Below are positions 1-12,327 of a stretch of 64,000 bases of DNA, piece after piece. Source of the stretch: Kingdonia uniflora (taxonomy: Eukaryota > Streptophyta > Magnoliopsida > Ranunculales > Circaeasteraceae). Location: the NCBI GenBank assembly GCA_014058105.1, contig JACGCM010002684.1, positions 868,001-932,000 on the forward strand. Reading direction: 5' to 3'. Made by a program: the position numbers and the translations under genes. Position 1 is the stretch's first letter. The number at the start of each line of letters is the position of its first letter. Below the pieces are notes generated by a model. That model saw only the letters and a program-made list of their open reading frames with translations, was not told the DNA's origin and ran no database searches.

Positions 1-1102
1 GATGTTGGAGCTGTACTTCATTTGATAGAGTCCCCACTTGTTATTAAAGTGAGGGTAGATAGATCATCTGGTATAAGAGCGGTAGGTTTCTTAATATAGT
101 CCCAGATACTTATTAGGCAGGGGAAGTCAGATCATTTTATTCTTCTAGGATTCAAACTACTTCTTTTCCATTCTGTTGGGCAACATTGAGTTATTGTACA
201 CAGTAAGGCTATGCTGTTACGGTCCTTGGGTTTGAATCCCTAAATAAAAGATTTGGTAACTGTTTATCAGTATTCCATGGTTGCAAGCCCCTAAAATTCT
301 TCCCCAGTTACATATCGGCTTTGATATTCTTTGTGAATACTCCCCGTGGGCATAGATCCCTAAAAGTTAAAAATAAAATAGGCTTTAGACCTGTAGGTTG
401 AAATTCCTTGAACACCGTAATCAGGTGCATTACCCGCTAATTACTGGCTCAATAAAAAGGAATCTGCCAATCCCTGGCTCGACAATAAGGGATATGTTTT
501 TGTTAATTACATAAGGGTATGAGAGTGTGGTCCCACTGAATTAAAAGTGACCCTGTGTACTTGACTTCCTAATTTTCTTTCCACATCTACCGTACTTCTT
601 AGGTTGTAGTAGTTAGATTTAAGGTTAGGCTTTTGTTCTTACCGTATTGGGATTTCTAGTTTTACTTAGACCGCCTTCTTTAGGATTCATAGCTTGGTTG
701 ATATTCTCCTATAATTCCGTTGGATTCTTTATGTCTCTTTTCTGTGATTACCTTGGTCTATTATGTCGTATGACCTTAGATATTTGTACTTACTGGGCGT
801 TGCTTGCTGACGCCTTGCGCATATACTTTTTCAAGTGAATCGTTGCAGTAGCAATGTTAGTAGTTGGATTAAGCTGGACTTGCATGTTTTGGAGTTCTTG
901 CCATCCATATGGTATTATTTCTAATTATATCTCTTTTTAGATTATTCTTCTGCTGTGCAGTTTCATAGTGTTGTAGATATATTTACGATTTGTTTTAAAT
1001 TGTAGTACTTCTTTTGGGGTTCATCTTAAAGATGTCCAACGCTAGACCTCAGAATTTGCATTCTTAATAGATTATTAAGAAGCCAATTTTGGGGGTGTGA
1101 CA
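1..1102. repeat. 3' part of a large LTR (Ty3/gypsy type), cut by the window start
   Basis: No open frame with a recognisable domain is present. The stretch ends abruptly at GGGGGTGTGACA (1091-1102), the kind of CA terminus common in plant gypsy LTRs. The base after it is the interior of a copia protease frame, so 1102/1103 is an insertion junction. The T-rich, stop-rich composition resembles the LTR at 7112-24277, which ends GGGGTGCGACA. The short peptide frame at 647-838 is taken as chance. The LTR call rests on the terminus and the junction. The other end, the internal region and the target duplication lie outside the window. Confidence 0.5.
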
Positions 1103-2269
1103 TGGGTAACTGGTGCTAAAAGTTCCATCAGGAAGTCGAACATGTGGGGCTAAAATATTAGGGAAATTTTTTTGGCAAATTGAAGGATCAAAGATTATGT
1201 GATCGGTCGCTCCTGAGTCGACGATCCATGATTATTAAAATGTTAAGGTAGAGAGGCAAAGGCGGGATGTACCTGCGATATTTGCACAAGGTTGTGTGTT
1301 ACCGTCGAGCATGGTCATTAATCGTTGATATTGTTCCATGGTGATCGAAGTGATCGGATAGGACTCATCTCGTTTTAATTTGTTTCCCTTGGAGTTTACT
1401 TTAGATTGGTGTAAACGGTGGCCAGGTGGGTAGCCATGAATGAGATAACATTTCTCTTTTATGTGTCCTACCTAACCGCAGTGGTCACAGGTTTGACGGA
1501 GTCGGCGATTTCCTCGATGTTTGGTAGAGTTGTCTGAATCACGAGATGTTCGGTATTGATTTTGATTATTGGAGAAGGTCGTCAAGGCTACAGATTCTGT
1601 TAAAGATGAGGATAGAGTTGTAACAGAGCGTTGCTTCTCTTCTTGGAGAAGGAGGGAGTAAGCTTTACTTACAGATGGTAGCGGGCCCATCGTGAGGATT
1701 TGCCCTCGAAAGGCATTATGGGATTCATGAAGCCCCATTAGAAAATTGGTGAGGTAGAATTTTTGTTCATATTTTTGTATCTCCTTAGCGCTACCACACG
1801 AGCAAGTGGGGATTACCACTAAGGATGATAATTCATCCCATAAACTTTTTAATTTGGTGAAATAACCAGCAATTGAGAGATGATCTTGAGTGCACAACGC
1901 AATATCGCGTCGAAGTTTATAGATACGTAGGGAGTTGCTATGCGCATATCATTTTTGGAGCTCAGTCCAGATGTCTTTAGAGGTGGAAGCATAAATGGCA
2001 CTGTCAGATATGTCACTAGACACTGAATTGACTAACCAAGATTTAACCATATTGTCACATCATTTCCAATGAGGAAGATCAGCGGAAGTTGACGCAGGAG
2101 TGGTGGTCGTCCCACCAACAGCGCCTATTTTATTTTTGGCACTAAGTGTAGTGGTCATAGCACGACTCCATGTCGCATAATCTTTACCCGAAAGAGCTTG
2201 AGAAACAAGTGCCAAGCCAGGGTTATCCAAATGGTAAAGATATAGTGGGTTGTTGGAGTCTATAGCCAT
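1103..2269 (-). pseudogene. Copia gag and N-terminal protease remnant
   Basis: The gag start (MAIDSNNPLY...) at 2269 leads into the typical copia N-terminal signature (DNPG, LVSQALSG, YATWSRAM, LSAKNK). The frame then breaks at about 2060 and resumes at 1897 with the UBN2-like region (YFTKLKSLWDEL, YEQKFYLTNFLMGL). A CCHC knuckle follows near 1450-1490 (CDHCG-stop-VGHIKEKC), with a stop inside it. Protease is marked by SWIVDSGATDH near 1205-1235, carrying the catalytic DSG, and coding similarity continues to the junction at 1102. Several stop codons show it is dead. The identification is firm; the lineage within copia is not assigned. Confidence 0.85.
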
Positions 2270-2314
2270 GGGTTAAAGGTGTTTTGTGTTGGAGGCTGAA
2301 GTTGAAGGTGAATC

Positions 2315-2326
2315 AATCTGATACCA
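2315..2326 (-). other. Primer-binding site, initiator tRNA-Met type
   Basis: The minus strand reads TGGTATCAGATTG immediately inside the LTR, matching the classical TGGTATCAGA start of the initiator-Met primer site of plant copia elements. It fixes the element's orientation and its 5' LTR boundary. Confidence 0.75.
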
Positions 2327-2553
2327 TGTAAAGTCCCAGATATGAGAATTACTAGGATAAAGTAAGGATTGAGGAGAAGAAATCTTGATATCTATTCTCT
2401 GAGAATTATTTGCCTTTAATTAGGCTTTTACATATTTAGAGATCCCTCATAAGATGGGATATATAACTATCTATAACAACTTGATAAGATAAGTTTAAGT
2501 TGGACTTATCAATCCTATAATCTCTCTATAGGATTCTACAAGGAATCCTAACA
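2327..2553 (-). repeat. 5' LTR of the truncated copia element
   Basis: On the minus strand it begins TGTTAGGATTCC and ends GACTTTACA, giving TG...CA ends over 227 bp. It abuts a primer-binding site on one side and helicase coding sequence on the other. No second copy of this LTR is visible in the window. Confidence 0.7.
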
Positions 2554-3600
2554 CATTAACAATTTTTACTCTAGTAGATCTAGGTATTACAGGTAGAACT
2601 TGACGGAAATCACCTCCTAGAATAACAATTTTATCCCCGAATGGTAGATCACATTCCAATATATCACGGAGAGTTCTATCTAATGCTTTAAAAAAATATT
2701 TATGCATCATTGGAGCCTCATCCCACATTAAAACTTGGGCTTTTTAAATAAGCTTTACTAATTTTGTTTCTTTATTTATGTTACAGGTTGAATTAGATAA
2801 TGATGTTAATAGTAATTTGAACCTAGAATGTGTTGTACGACCACCAGGTAAAATAGTTGAAGATATCCCTGATGAGGCTGTAGCAATAGCAATATTTATA
2901 TTTTATCTTAATTCTGCCAAAAGTACATTGAAAACAAATGTCTTTCCCGTTCCTCCAAGACCATCAATAAAGAACATTTTACTTTCTTTATTTCGAACTG
3001 CATTTAAAATTATATTATAAGCATTCTTTTGTTTAATATTTAACTTTGATTTTAAAGTCTTATCTTTATCTGGTGTTTTTACATCTAATTCATCTCTAAG
3101 GGAACTAAACAATTCATCATCAACTTCAGATATATCTAATTTAGGCAAATCATAATCACGGACCCTTTTACTATGTTTTCTAAGCAAATCATTGATTTCT
3201 TTTAGAAGTTTTATTTCAAGCTTACCTTTGCTAAAGTTAAACTTATTACGATAATCATCCCACATATCATCTTTGAAATCTTTCCACAATTTTGATACTT
3301 TAGATGGTTTACAAAAAAATACTATTGTAACAAATAGTTTTCTCAAAGTTATTGGCATTTTGTGCACAATTGCCTCTTCTAAGCTTAATCGTACGCTCTT
3401 ATCGTCCTCTAACAAAGCAATTGCTTTAGTAACACTTTTAAAAGATTGATGTACCACACTATTAGCAGTAAGTAAGTCATCAAATGATGTAGACCCCCTA
3501 ACATGGCCTAATAAAGGCCTTAAATAGAATCTTTCTCCCTTAGATGGTGAAGCAGTATAAACTCTTCCAATGTATTGCACATTACTAGTACGTTTAACCC
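2554..3600 (-). pseudogene. Helitron PIF1-like helicase domain (RepHel C-terminal half), truncated
   Basis: This is the DNA helicase half of a rolling-circle transposase. Walker A appears as GLGGTGKT near 2940-2965. After it, a degraded stretch (ASSGI, LPGGRTTHSRFK) leads to motif II in MWDEAPMMHK (2695-2728) and motif III in GGDFRQVLPV (near 2600-2630). One stop lies between Walker A and motif II. Coding is cut at 2553 by a copia LTR, so the later helicase motifs are absent. Residues 1-130 of the 225-residue frame at 2903-3580 match the linker seen in plant RepHel proteins. Confidence 0.9.
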
Positions 3601-5640
3601 AAACCCGTGGTATACTATCCCAAAAATAATGTTCAAGAATTTCACAATATAAGTATTTTCTTGAACTTATATCCTTTAGGTTTAATATGAAGAATTAAGT
3701 TAACATTGTCTTCAAATTGTTTTGATCATTCATTATACACTCAAGACTTTGGAAATCAAAACAACAAACTTGCTTATTAGCTAAATGAATTGGCATTCGC
3801 AATACACTAGGGTATATTTGACTCAAACCAAAAGAAAACAACATCCATGCAGCTTCTGGTGGAGATATCCATCTAGCATCTATAAATTGTTTAATTTCAT
3901 CAACATCAACTCGTGGATTGATTTCCATAGAAACACGATCTAGCCCTTTATAAACATATTTGTATAAATAATTAACACACTTAGTGTTGTTGCATAACTC
4001 CACATTTATGTTGCAATTATACTTTTTGAGCAAATATGCATTGAATGGAACAACCCAAACATTATCCACCAACTTTTTACCCAAAGTGTCAACTTGTATT
4101 ATTTTCTTCATCTTCCTTCATCGATAAATAAGGTATGAGTCATTTCCTTGAACTGTATGTTCAACAAGATCCTTAGGTTACCCTTTCTTGTATGAACCAT
4201 CTTTTACACATGCTAATTTAGAATTCATTTCACCATATGGACCATAAGTACCAAATGCATTTTAACTATCTCAAATAAATCAGGTTCTTTCTTTTCATAT
4301 GGGAACTCAACTCTAACAATTTGGTTGTATTCATCAAGACCTTTTAATCGGTCTTCTTTGTGAAGAATTATCAACATATGTACATGGGGGTTACCTTTTT
4401 TATTAAAATTCTATAACATACACGTAGACTTTAACCCTCCCAAGCACAGAGCTTTTGATTATATTTGTTTTAAATCTTTTAAATCTAGCACGAAATACAT
4501 GAGTTTCTAAATCTGGAAAATCCTGAGCATTTTGACCTGGTCCCAACGATTCTTGGATTTCTGGCCATATTAAATTACAAGTCATAGTTATGAATAAGTC
4601 AGGCTTACCATGCTTTTGAACCAACACCATTGCATCCTAAAATATTTGAAGCATATCGCAAAAACTGCCATTAAAGGAAGAAGGCAATACGATCCGTCTT
4701 CCAATATTTTTTTCTCAATTTTTCTCCAGATTCATAAGCATCATATAACCCTTGATATAAATCAACTCGTACTTCTTTTTGATGATTTCTATACCATTGT
4801 AGTTTACCATTATGCATTTTAACACATTGATCTACCAGGTATTGTTAAAACAAATGTCCACCTCTATGTATAAGAGAGCCATATCCAGGATGTATTTGTA
4901 ATAAATATGCATAATAAGCACGACATGTAAGTTTTTCTCCTTTTTTGTTTAAGAGTAGTGAAATATCCCACCCATATATTCTGTGAGGAAGTAACAAAGG
5001 ATGTTGTAATGGGTCATAATAACCACAATTCTCCGAGATAAATTGTCAATCTTTTCTTACAGGTTCTACAACAATATTTCTACCAAGAGTTTCTTCATCT
5101 TCACTTGATATTATGCCTACAGCAACATCGCAAGTTGGCTCTATATATTGTGGTGGACCTTTTGCTCAAGATTTAATAACAAAACCACAATTTCTAATAT
5201 TTGGTAATGCAACCAACTTTCTGTATCTTTTTATGAAAATATTGTGGTCATCATGAAGAATATTTCCCAACCGAATAACTGTTGTACTTACTAAAGCATT
5301 ATTCTCTTCAAGCCTATTCTGAAGTTCAAGATAGGAATCATAGAAAAATACTTGTATAAACTGGCCTCCAACATCTCTTGGTGGGAGGAAACTACCAATT
5401 TAATGGTATATTTGACCATATGCCCTAAAAGTGTATGTTCCATTCGTTGCATTAGCAAATGATTCATCCAATGTCACCCCAATAGATGTTGGTTGAAAGG
5501 CATGATTATAAATACGTATATTGTGTCTAAAATCTCTTCTAATTGTTATTTCATCTTTATAAAGATTTAATAATTCAATAGGTATAGAAGGCATGGCCAA
5601 ATCAACTTTACCGCCTGAGCAACAGAAAATTTTAGACTAT
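3600..5640 (-). pseudogene. Helitron Rep (HUH endonuclease) domain, degraded
   Basis: This is the replication-initiator half of the Helitron transposase. From the N-terminus on the minus strand: a CCSGGK motif near 5610-5630; the FxxYGQIYH-like block (TYTFRAYGQIYH, near 5400-5440); the Helitron_like_N region (ALVQKHGKPDLFITMTCN, 4560-4630); the metal-binding HxH motif in PHVHMLIILH (4361-4390); and the catalytic tyrosine region NYLYKYVYKGLDR (3931-3975), where two tyrosines sit as in Helitron Rep. Frameshifts and stops at roughly 3690, 4120, 4400, 4640, 5170 and 5400 show it is inactive. The family assignment rests on the motif order. Confidence 0.9.
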
Positions 5641-7111
5641 TGGTAAAACAACCATGTCTTGCAGTGTTTGCACTGATGTAGAAGTAGAAGTTTACAGTGT
5701 TTCAATTGTTTTGAATAGATAAAATCTCTGCCATAATTATGGCAAACATCATCCTTTTGGTATTTTGATTAGGATTTGCAATAGGTTTTTTTTAAGAGTT
5801 AATATTTTTTTTACATCCTATTAATAAGTATTTTATTTAATGTTGTTTTAACTAGCTTTTTTGTAATAGTTGGAATAAATATTTTATTTGTGGGTAATGT
5901 TGTAATCTTATTAATTTCTTTAACTACAGTTTTGCAAATAGGTATTGAATATTTTTTTAAAAATATATTTCTCGTATTAGATAATATGCAAGAGAGTCTA
6001 AAAATATTATTGTCATTAGATTTTAATACAAATGAAGAGTACGTAGCTGTTGAATCCATAGGACTAGAATTGGCAAAATTCTTACTAGTAATTGATGTAG
6101 ATTTTGCGCCCATATCAATGTGAACAATAGACTCTTTACTATTAAGTAATCTAGTAGATCTAGCTTTTGTAGTTTTTGCTTCACCATCCCTTATATTACG
6201 CTTACTAATGAGGAAATCTTTATTAGGCCTCAAATTTTTAACTATTAAGAAATGAAATATATATTATAGATGAACACAAATCATAAAACAACATACCAAT
6301 ATTTATAAAAAAACCAAAAAAAAGTGTAAAAATATACAGTGAAAAAAAAATATTACGAGAATTATAATCAACCATTGATGATGCAATATTCGTATGCATT
6401 TGTAGTTGATGATACAAAACTCTGGCTCGAACATTTTTAACTAAACGTGCAGTGTCTTTTTGATGATTAAGTTCATGAGAAATCCCAACTGCAATGACAA
6501 AATATAATAAAGACTTAAAAAAATATTAAATAAAAATACATGTGAATTATGAATAAGGAGACACTTGATGACAAGACATTGAGCCGAGACGTTGAATCTA
6601 GAGATCAATGAGTATGTCCTTGGGACATCTAATGTTGCGGGACATGGGCATTGTTTTGTATATCTATTAGATTACATGGCAATATGACATTTGGAGAAGT
6701 TACACCGGTAACTTGTTTATTTGAAGAGAGCAAGTTGACATAGAAATATTTTTAATCTTTTCACATTTTAATCAACCTTATTCTTTAGCACCCAAAACTT
6801 TTGGGGTTTTCTTGATTTGTCTTGATCCAACTAATTGAAAATTTTATTTTACAAAAAATTCTGAATAGCAAATAAAATTAATAAACATTACTAGAAAATA
6901 AATATAATAATAAATACCACAATACTAATATTGCGTTAGTATACAATTTAGTAGCAATAACTAATTCAAATAATCGATAGCTATATACCTAGTTTATAAT
7001 CAAACTACCATAAAATACTATGCAAGATTGTAATAAACAAAATTACAGTAAGAAGTATTAGTATAGTACCTATTCTATTTTTATCACCCATGGGAGGACC
7101 AAGAACTATAT
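5641..7111 (-). pseudogene. Helitron N-terminal exon region with 140-residue open frame
   Basis: This lies upstream of the Rep domain on the same strand. A 140-residue open frame (6233-5811) is basic and Ser/Thr-rich and has no domain I recognise. A second probable exon near 6360-6490 encodes VRARVLYHQLQMHTN. A third near 6790-6830 encodes SRQIKKTPKVLGAKE, closely matching an exon at 24508-24664. AT-rich intron-like sequence separates them. This is inferred to be the split 5' part of the Helitron gene. Function is unknown. The solo LTR inserted at 7112. Confidence 0.5.
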
Positions 7112-9440
7112 TGTAATATCCCGCAAAAAAATATTTATTTGTATACATATATTTTAATCGTGCATCATACGTAAATCAATTGCATAATGTTTAGTCATGC
7201 ATCTTAGAAGGTAGCTAGTCCATGTCTTTTTTTATTGCTTAACTCGTGTCATTTCTCGCACATGAGCGGGGTTTATCTTAATTATGATGTTGTCGTAGTA
7301 TAGAATCCTTACCTTAGAAATCTATTATTAGTAAGAGAGTAGGTTTTTGGGAACCCATCGTAGAAAAAGAGAGAACTATAGTTGTTTAAGAGAAAGCAGA
7401 GAGAGCTACTTCAAATACCAACTTGTTTTACCTCCTCCTTGGTTGCTGTCATCATTGTTGCTCACATCCTCCTTGGTTGTTGTTACCATTATTGCTCTTG
7501 TTTCACCTTGCCATTGTGGCTCTTGCTCTTGTTGTCACTGTTGCCATTGTTGTTGCAGTTGTGGTCTTCATGCTTGATTTAAATTAGAGAGAGTAAAGAG
7601 AGGTGCAGATCAGCCCACCATCTTCAACTGACAGATTCAGGTAACCTACTGTTCCTTCTAGCCTTACTTTCATGCTTAGTTGGGTACGTGTTTCACCCTT
7701 TAATGTTGGTTTTATATAATAGGCTTTAGGGAGATCAAGGTTAGTTTAGAGAGATGATTATATAGAGATTGTAGTTGTGATTTAGAAGTTTGGAAATTAG
7801 TTTCAATCACCTCCTAGTTGTACTTCATGTATCAGCAACTTATCTTCTATCCATGAATGTTTAAGAGTTAAAGAGTTAGAGAGAGGTGCTACCTTTAACA
7901 CTCATACCTTCCCTCATGAACCGGTTGTAATTAGAGACCAACCTGCTATCTTTAAATCCATCTGTTTCCTCCTAATTTTATATAAAACATTAGGGTTGTT
8001 TGGACCTTTAACAAATCATTAAACCCTTCCTCTTTTAGTTACTACCAACTAGCTTGTCATGCTTGCTTAGAAGATCAAGATCTTTGTTATTTTCTTTTTC
8101 TCGCACATTAAAGCTCAGGTATTTCCTTTATAGCAGATAGTACTTGCTTGGTTAGTAGTTTAGTGGGAAACCATATATATAGTTTTATGGTTCAGTGCAG
8201 TTCTAGTCAGGATAGTATGGTACAACTAGACTTATTTTTCGTTATTTGTACTAGTGTTATAACCCTAAAGAGTTGCATGTAAGTTGTTGTTCTTGATCGG
8301 GTAGTTCGGACCATGATACCGTTATTGGAGCATTGAGTAATTTTCTTGGATTGATTCATCTTTGAGCATTGCATCATGCAAGTGTCCCTTCCTTACTAAA
8401 TTCCTTTACTAGTTTAATCAATGCTAATTAAGAGTGATGTTCCTATATAGAGACAATATATATGATCTAGTATATAGTTGGATTCGTGTTCATTTGGTGT
8501 AGTTCGATAAATTATCAATTTTATTAACTTAGTTACAATCTCTAGGTGACACGTGGCTTGGCTACTAGTTGACTTGATTGTCTCTAGACTTCGAGAATTG
8601 GTTAGAAGCTATTACGCTGGTTCTCGTGGCTTTGTCCTTGAACAATAATGGTGCAGTTACTTCTAACTTATTCTAAGTAGTTGTTCATTATAGTCTGATG
8701 TATTCTAAGATACTTAGAGTAGTGATTATCTTTCGTCGTTTAGAAGTCATACATGTGAGGTGTTCTCGTGGCTTTGTCCTTAAATACCGAGTTCGCCTCT
8801 TCGAGATTAATGTTGTCTAGATGTTATGACTATTAAGTCACTATCCATCTATATTAGGATTGTTTACCACTCTTTTAGGTAAGTGGTTTATCCTAGGTGT
8901 ACTAACCATGTTAGTGACAATTACATGTTGATCTTATAGATCTGTTTGCATTAGAAGGTCATAGGGAATTCTTCTAAAACTTAATAAGGTCGGATACATG
9001 GACCAACTCTAAATCGGCTAACCCCTGATAGGTTACTAGGATTCCTAACTTGGGTTAAAATAGTAGGTGAGTTTGGGCAGGTTACTATCATACCTATGGT
9101 ACCCATCCTGGAGTGTGGGATGGTATGAGCCAGTTCTTCTTTAGTACCCATCTTATCCTCCGTAAAGTTAAAATTCCTTGGAATAAGAATATAGTGAGAA
9201 TAACTACGCTCTTTGGGTTGAAACACCCGGATCACTTTGATCAAGTGAAATATACTTAGCTTGATCGTGTTTTTCAAAAATCGAACCCCTTGTATCCATT
9301 AATGTCATCATACTCTAATGGTTGATCAACCAAATAATTATGAGATCGAGTTCATCAGTCTAACATCATTAATCATAAAACTTTAGGGCATTAGCAGAAT
9401 CATATCATTTTCTTATATTCTATTCTTTTTACTTAGTAAC

Positions 9441-10174
9441 TTTAGTGGCTTATTCCGTATCTCGAGCTCATGATTCATCTTCGAACTACAGACAAACTTT
9501 CGACCTCAACAACAGAGCACGTGGCACAATCACAAACATGTACATAATGATTTTCTCAACCAATACCACTCATCCCTAACGATACTCATGTTATTGGTTA
9601 AGAGCCATCTTATAATAGCTTATTTCGTATCTCAGACTCAAGCCTCGTGTTCGATCTCATCAGCATACAGGAAGCACTACTAAAGACCTAAGCAAACTTT
9701 CCTCAGCTTGAGATGCTACTTTTGACCTCTACACCAGCAGTTCAACTTGCGCGAAGTACACAGTCAACAATAGAGCCATTGTAATGCAGCAAAGGTTGGA
9801 ACATTACACAATCTAGTCAAAGAATATCTCACACTCACTTTGTAGTATCCATTATTAAGGGACTTTATGGTCGTCAAATGGTCATTTTAGAGGACCTATA
9901 AGAGGACCTGGAGACTGCAGATGAAGAACGAAACATTCCCCATTGAAAATTTTCTACTCTATCATCCTACATTCTCAGAACGATCATTATAATAAACTAG
10001 CAATCTCAATAAGATCATCACTTTCTCACAATCCTCAGGAGTGGTCATAGTTTCTAACCTATTCAAAGGTTTTTAACGCTAAATCATCTTGTTATTTACT
10101 GTCTATTGTACTTGAACGTTCTGAATACATTTAGTGTAAAGGCTAAGTCTAGAGCCCGGAACTAGGCTATTACA
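9441..10174 (+). repeat. 5' LTR of the Tat-like element
   Basis: 734 bp, aligning along its whole length with 23042-23776. Its first bases are TTTAGTGGC where the 3' copy has TGTAGTGGT, so the terminal TG has mutated. It ends GCTATTACA next to the primer-binding site. The two LTRs differ at many positions (for example CATGATTC/CATGCTTC and CTCGTGTTC/CGCGTCCTC), showing an old insertion. Confidence 0.9.
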
Positions 10175-10196
10175 TTTGGCACCGTCTGTGGGAACC
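10175..10196 (+). other. Primer-binding site of the Tat-like element
   Basis: TTTGGCACCGTCTGTGGG follows the LTR directly. It resembles the TGGCRCCG-type primer sites used by many plant Ty3/gypsy elements; the tRNA is not assigned here. Confidence 0.7.
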
Positions 10197-10246
10197 AAAA
10201 TTCTCAAACCCATTATCTCAAACGCCGCTGATCATTTTTTGTTAGA

Positions 10247-11662
10247 ATGTCACCTCCAGGTCAGAGCACGTCGATCATCCAAGTGGAAGAAAATGCCACT
10301 TCAGCAGACTTGAGGGCCACTTTAAACTTAGAAATAGAAAGGCATGCAGCCTTAGAACAACAACTAGTGAGTGTACAAGATGCGCTGAAGGATTTACAGG
10401 GTCAACAGGTCACCGCCCAGAAGAACAAAGCCATACAACCTGTGGGCTCATGAATTTCCGTTCATGACAGAATAAGACCTCCTCCGAAAGGCGTTTACGC
10501 AGGAGGTGCGCTTTGATCTAGCCATCAAAAACAGGGCATAGAGCCCATCCCGATCCAAGGGATCGAATAAGAAGTAGATAGCGGCCTGGTGGGAGCCAGA
10601 CAGACTAAAAATCAAACCTTAAAGAGTTTGAGTCCCGACAAAAGAATGTCTAAGTAAAGGGAGTGGTACAACCCTAGAGAAAGGCGTGTCACACGGCCAA
10701 CCATCACAGCTCGATAACATGTCACTCAGGAACATGTTTAAAAGCAAATCAAAGAATTGCTCGAAGCACATATGTCAACTAAAAAGATCCACAATAGATT
10801 ACTGATGAGCTCAATCACCCAAGAGCTATTAGATGGTGAGGTCCCCACCGGGTTTTGCACTCCGAAGATTCAAAAGTAAAATGGAACTGATCCAGTGGAA
10901 CACGTTCAAGAGTTCTAGGACACTCTAGGCCTGCATTCCACGTCCAACTACATTCTATGCCAGCTTTTTCCTACCAACTTGTCAGGCGAACCTCTACGAT
11001 GGTTTTACACACTGCCTGAAGGATCCATCACAACTTTTAATCAGTTGTGCGAACTCTTCGCCAAGAATTACTCACACAACAAAGATAAAGATTATAACTT
11101 ATATTCTCTTTTCAGCCTCAAACAGATGCTAGGAGAAAAACTCGGGACGTTTACCAAAATGTTCTTAGAGTTAGCCTGAAAAGTAGTTTGACTCGACCAG
11201 AAGATCACAATTTCCTCTTTCACCAACGCTTTACTCATTGATAGTCGGGCGAAGGAGTACCTCGTCTTCAACAAACCAACAAGATTAGAAGACATGATTG
11301 AAAAGGTCAACGGATACATCGACCTAGAGCGGATGGTGTCCGACAGACATAAACCTCATAAATCAACACTGACAGCTCGAGATTAGTCAAACCATTCTAA
11401 TTTTAATTGGACACCAGACCAAGGAGGAGACAGGAAATGAACCAAATCTAGCGACGAACAACCTCAAAAAGAGAGTAACTTGCCGAAACCATATCTTCCA
11501 AAAATAAATGTGACACTTGCCAGCATCTACCCTATATTACAAAAAGAACTATTCTCCCGTAATACACAGTACCTTCAACCGATCAAGAACAAACCATACA
11601 ACATCCACCATAAGTCCGACATCATGAGACAGAGCAATGTTTTGCCTTACAATGGTTGTTAG
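10247..11662 (+). pseudogene. Ty3/gypsy gag
   Basis: One reading frame with several in-frame stops runs from MSPPGQSTS (10247) to about 11662. The N-terminal 65 residues look like a coiled coil (ERHAALEQQL, VQDALKDLQ). The Retrotrans_gag core is clear from 10850 to 11340: FPTNLSGEPLRWFYTLPEG, FNQLCELFAKNYSHN, LFSLKQ, then SFTNALL, RAKEYLVFNKPTR and YIDLERMVSDRH. The C-terminal part (LPKPYLPKINVTLASIY) has diverged and no zinc knuckle is recognisable. Stops at 10451, 10880, 10919, 11177 and elsewhere make it a pseudogene. Confidence 0.9.
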
Positions 11663-11991
11663 AATACATCTTCGCAGATGGACGAATGTACAAATGCACT
11701 GTAGACGTGGAGAGTTATAAGAACAGGAGTTAAAATAACACCACCGAAGCTTTACAAGCCGAGGAGCCCACAGCCGAAAAGTATTTGTACCATATCTCAC
11801 TTTGCCATCTCGTGGAGACCTAGGTTGTCAAAGAATTAAACAGGAGTAAACGAAGGCGTGTCGCCCAATGTCACGACTTATCCATGCAAGATAAAGAAGC
11901 TCGATTAATTCTAGTATCCAGCTCTCAGTGAACTGGGATCTCTTTCGATGATTGTGACGTTCGGCTTGTCAACTATCCTCGTCATGATGCC

Positions 11992-12327
11992 TTGGTAATC
12001 ATGTTGAAAATGCAGAATATGGTACTTTATATAATGATGGTAGACACCGGCAGCACTATTAAACTCCTTTTTCATAGCACGATCGATCAGATAGGTTTGG
12101 TTGATAAGGTCCAACCCAGCGACGTTGATATTTATGGTTTTAATAGATCCAGGGAGGAGTGCATAGGAAAGATCGTACTTCCTATCACTGTAAGACCGGT
12201 AATACTCGACGTTGTCTTTTACGCAGTCAATACAAAATCCCGTTACCTAGGGATAATGGGACGTTGCTGGTTATACAATATGCACGCTATTCCATCGACC
12301 TATCACCTGGTATTACATTTTGAATAG
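11992..12327 (+). pseudogene. Retroviral-type aspartic protease
   Basis: The catalytic motif is MMVDTGSTIKLLF (near 12030-12070), with the Asp-Thr-Gly triad. The flap and C-terminal region include IGKIVLPITV and YLGIMGRCWLYNMHAIPSTYH, the latter matching the family's I-L-GR-W-L block. The domain is complete in one 111-residue frame, shifted relative to gag, with no start codon of its own expected. Coding similarity continues past its stop into the pol leader. Confidence 0.9.

Larger units (their letters stand above)
1103..2553 (-). mobile_element. Truncated Ty1/copia element (5' LTR, PBS, gag, protease)
   Basis: Read on the minus strand the order is LTR (2553-2327), primer-binding site, gag and the start of the aspartic protease, then a break at 1102 where a different LTR begins. 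The element sits inside the Helitron helicase frame: helicase coding ends at about 2554, exactly where the LTR starts with TGTTAGGATTCC. Integrase, RT, RNase H and the 3' LTR are not in the window. They may lie to the left, beyond the LTR that split this copy. Confidence 0.8.

Noticed and set aside
2778..3020. 80-residue + strand ORF
   Set aside because: Lies opposite the Helitron helicase, whose Walker A motif is on the minus strand; a shadow.
7347..7577. Cys-rich small ORF (CHCGSCSCCHCCHC) that looks like a metallothionein or secreted peptide
   Set aside because: It comes from TTG/CTT low-complexity sequence inside an LTR. A second overlapping frame is open too, which is a composition effect.
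8981..9277. 98-residue minus-strand ORF in the large LTR
   Set aside because: No domain, no start context and lies inside an LTR. Chance frame is the simplest explanation.
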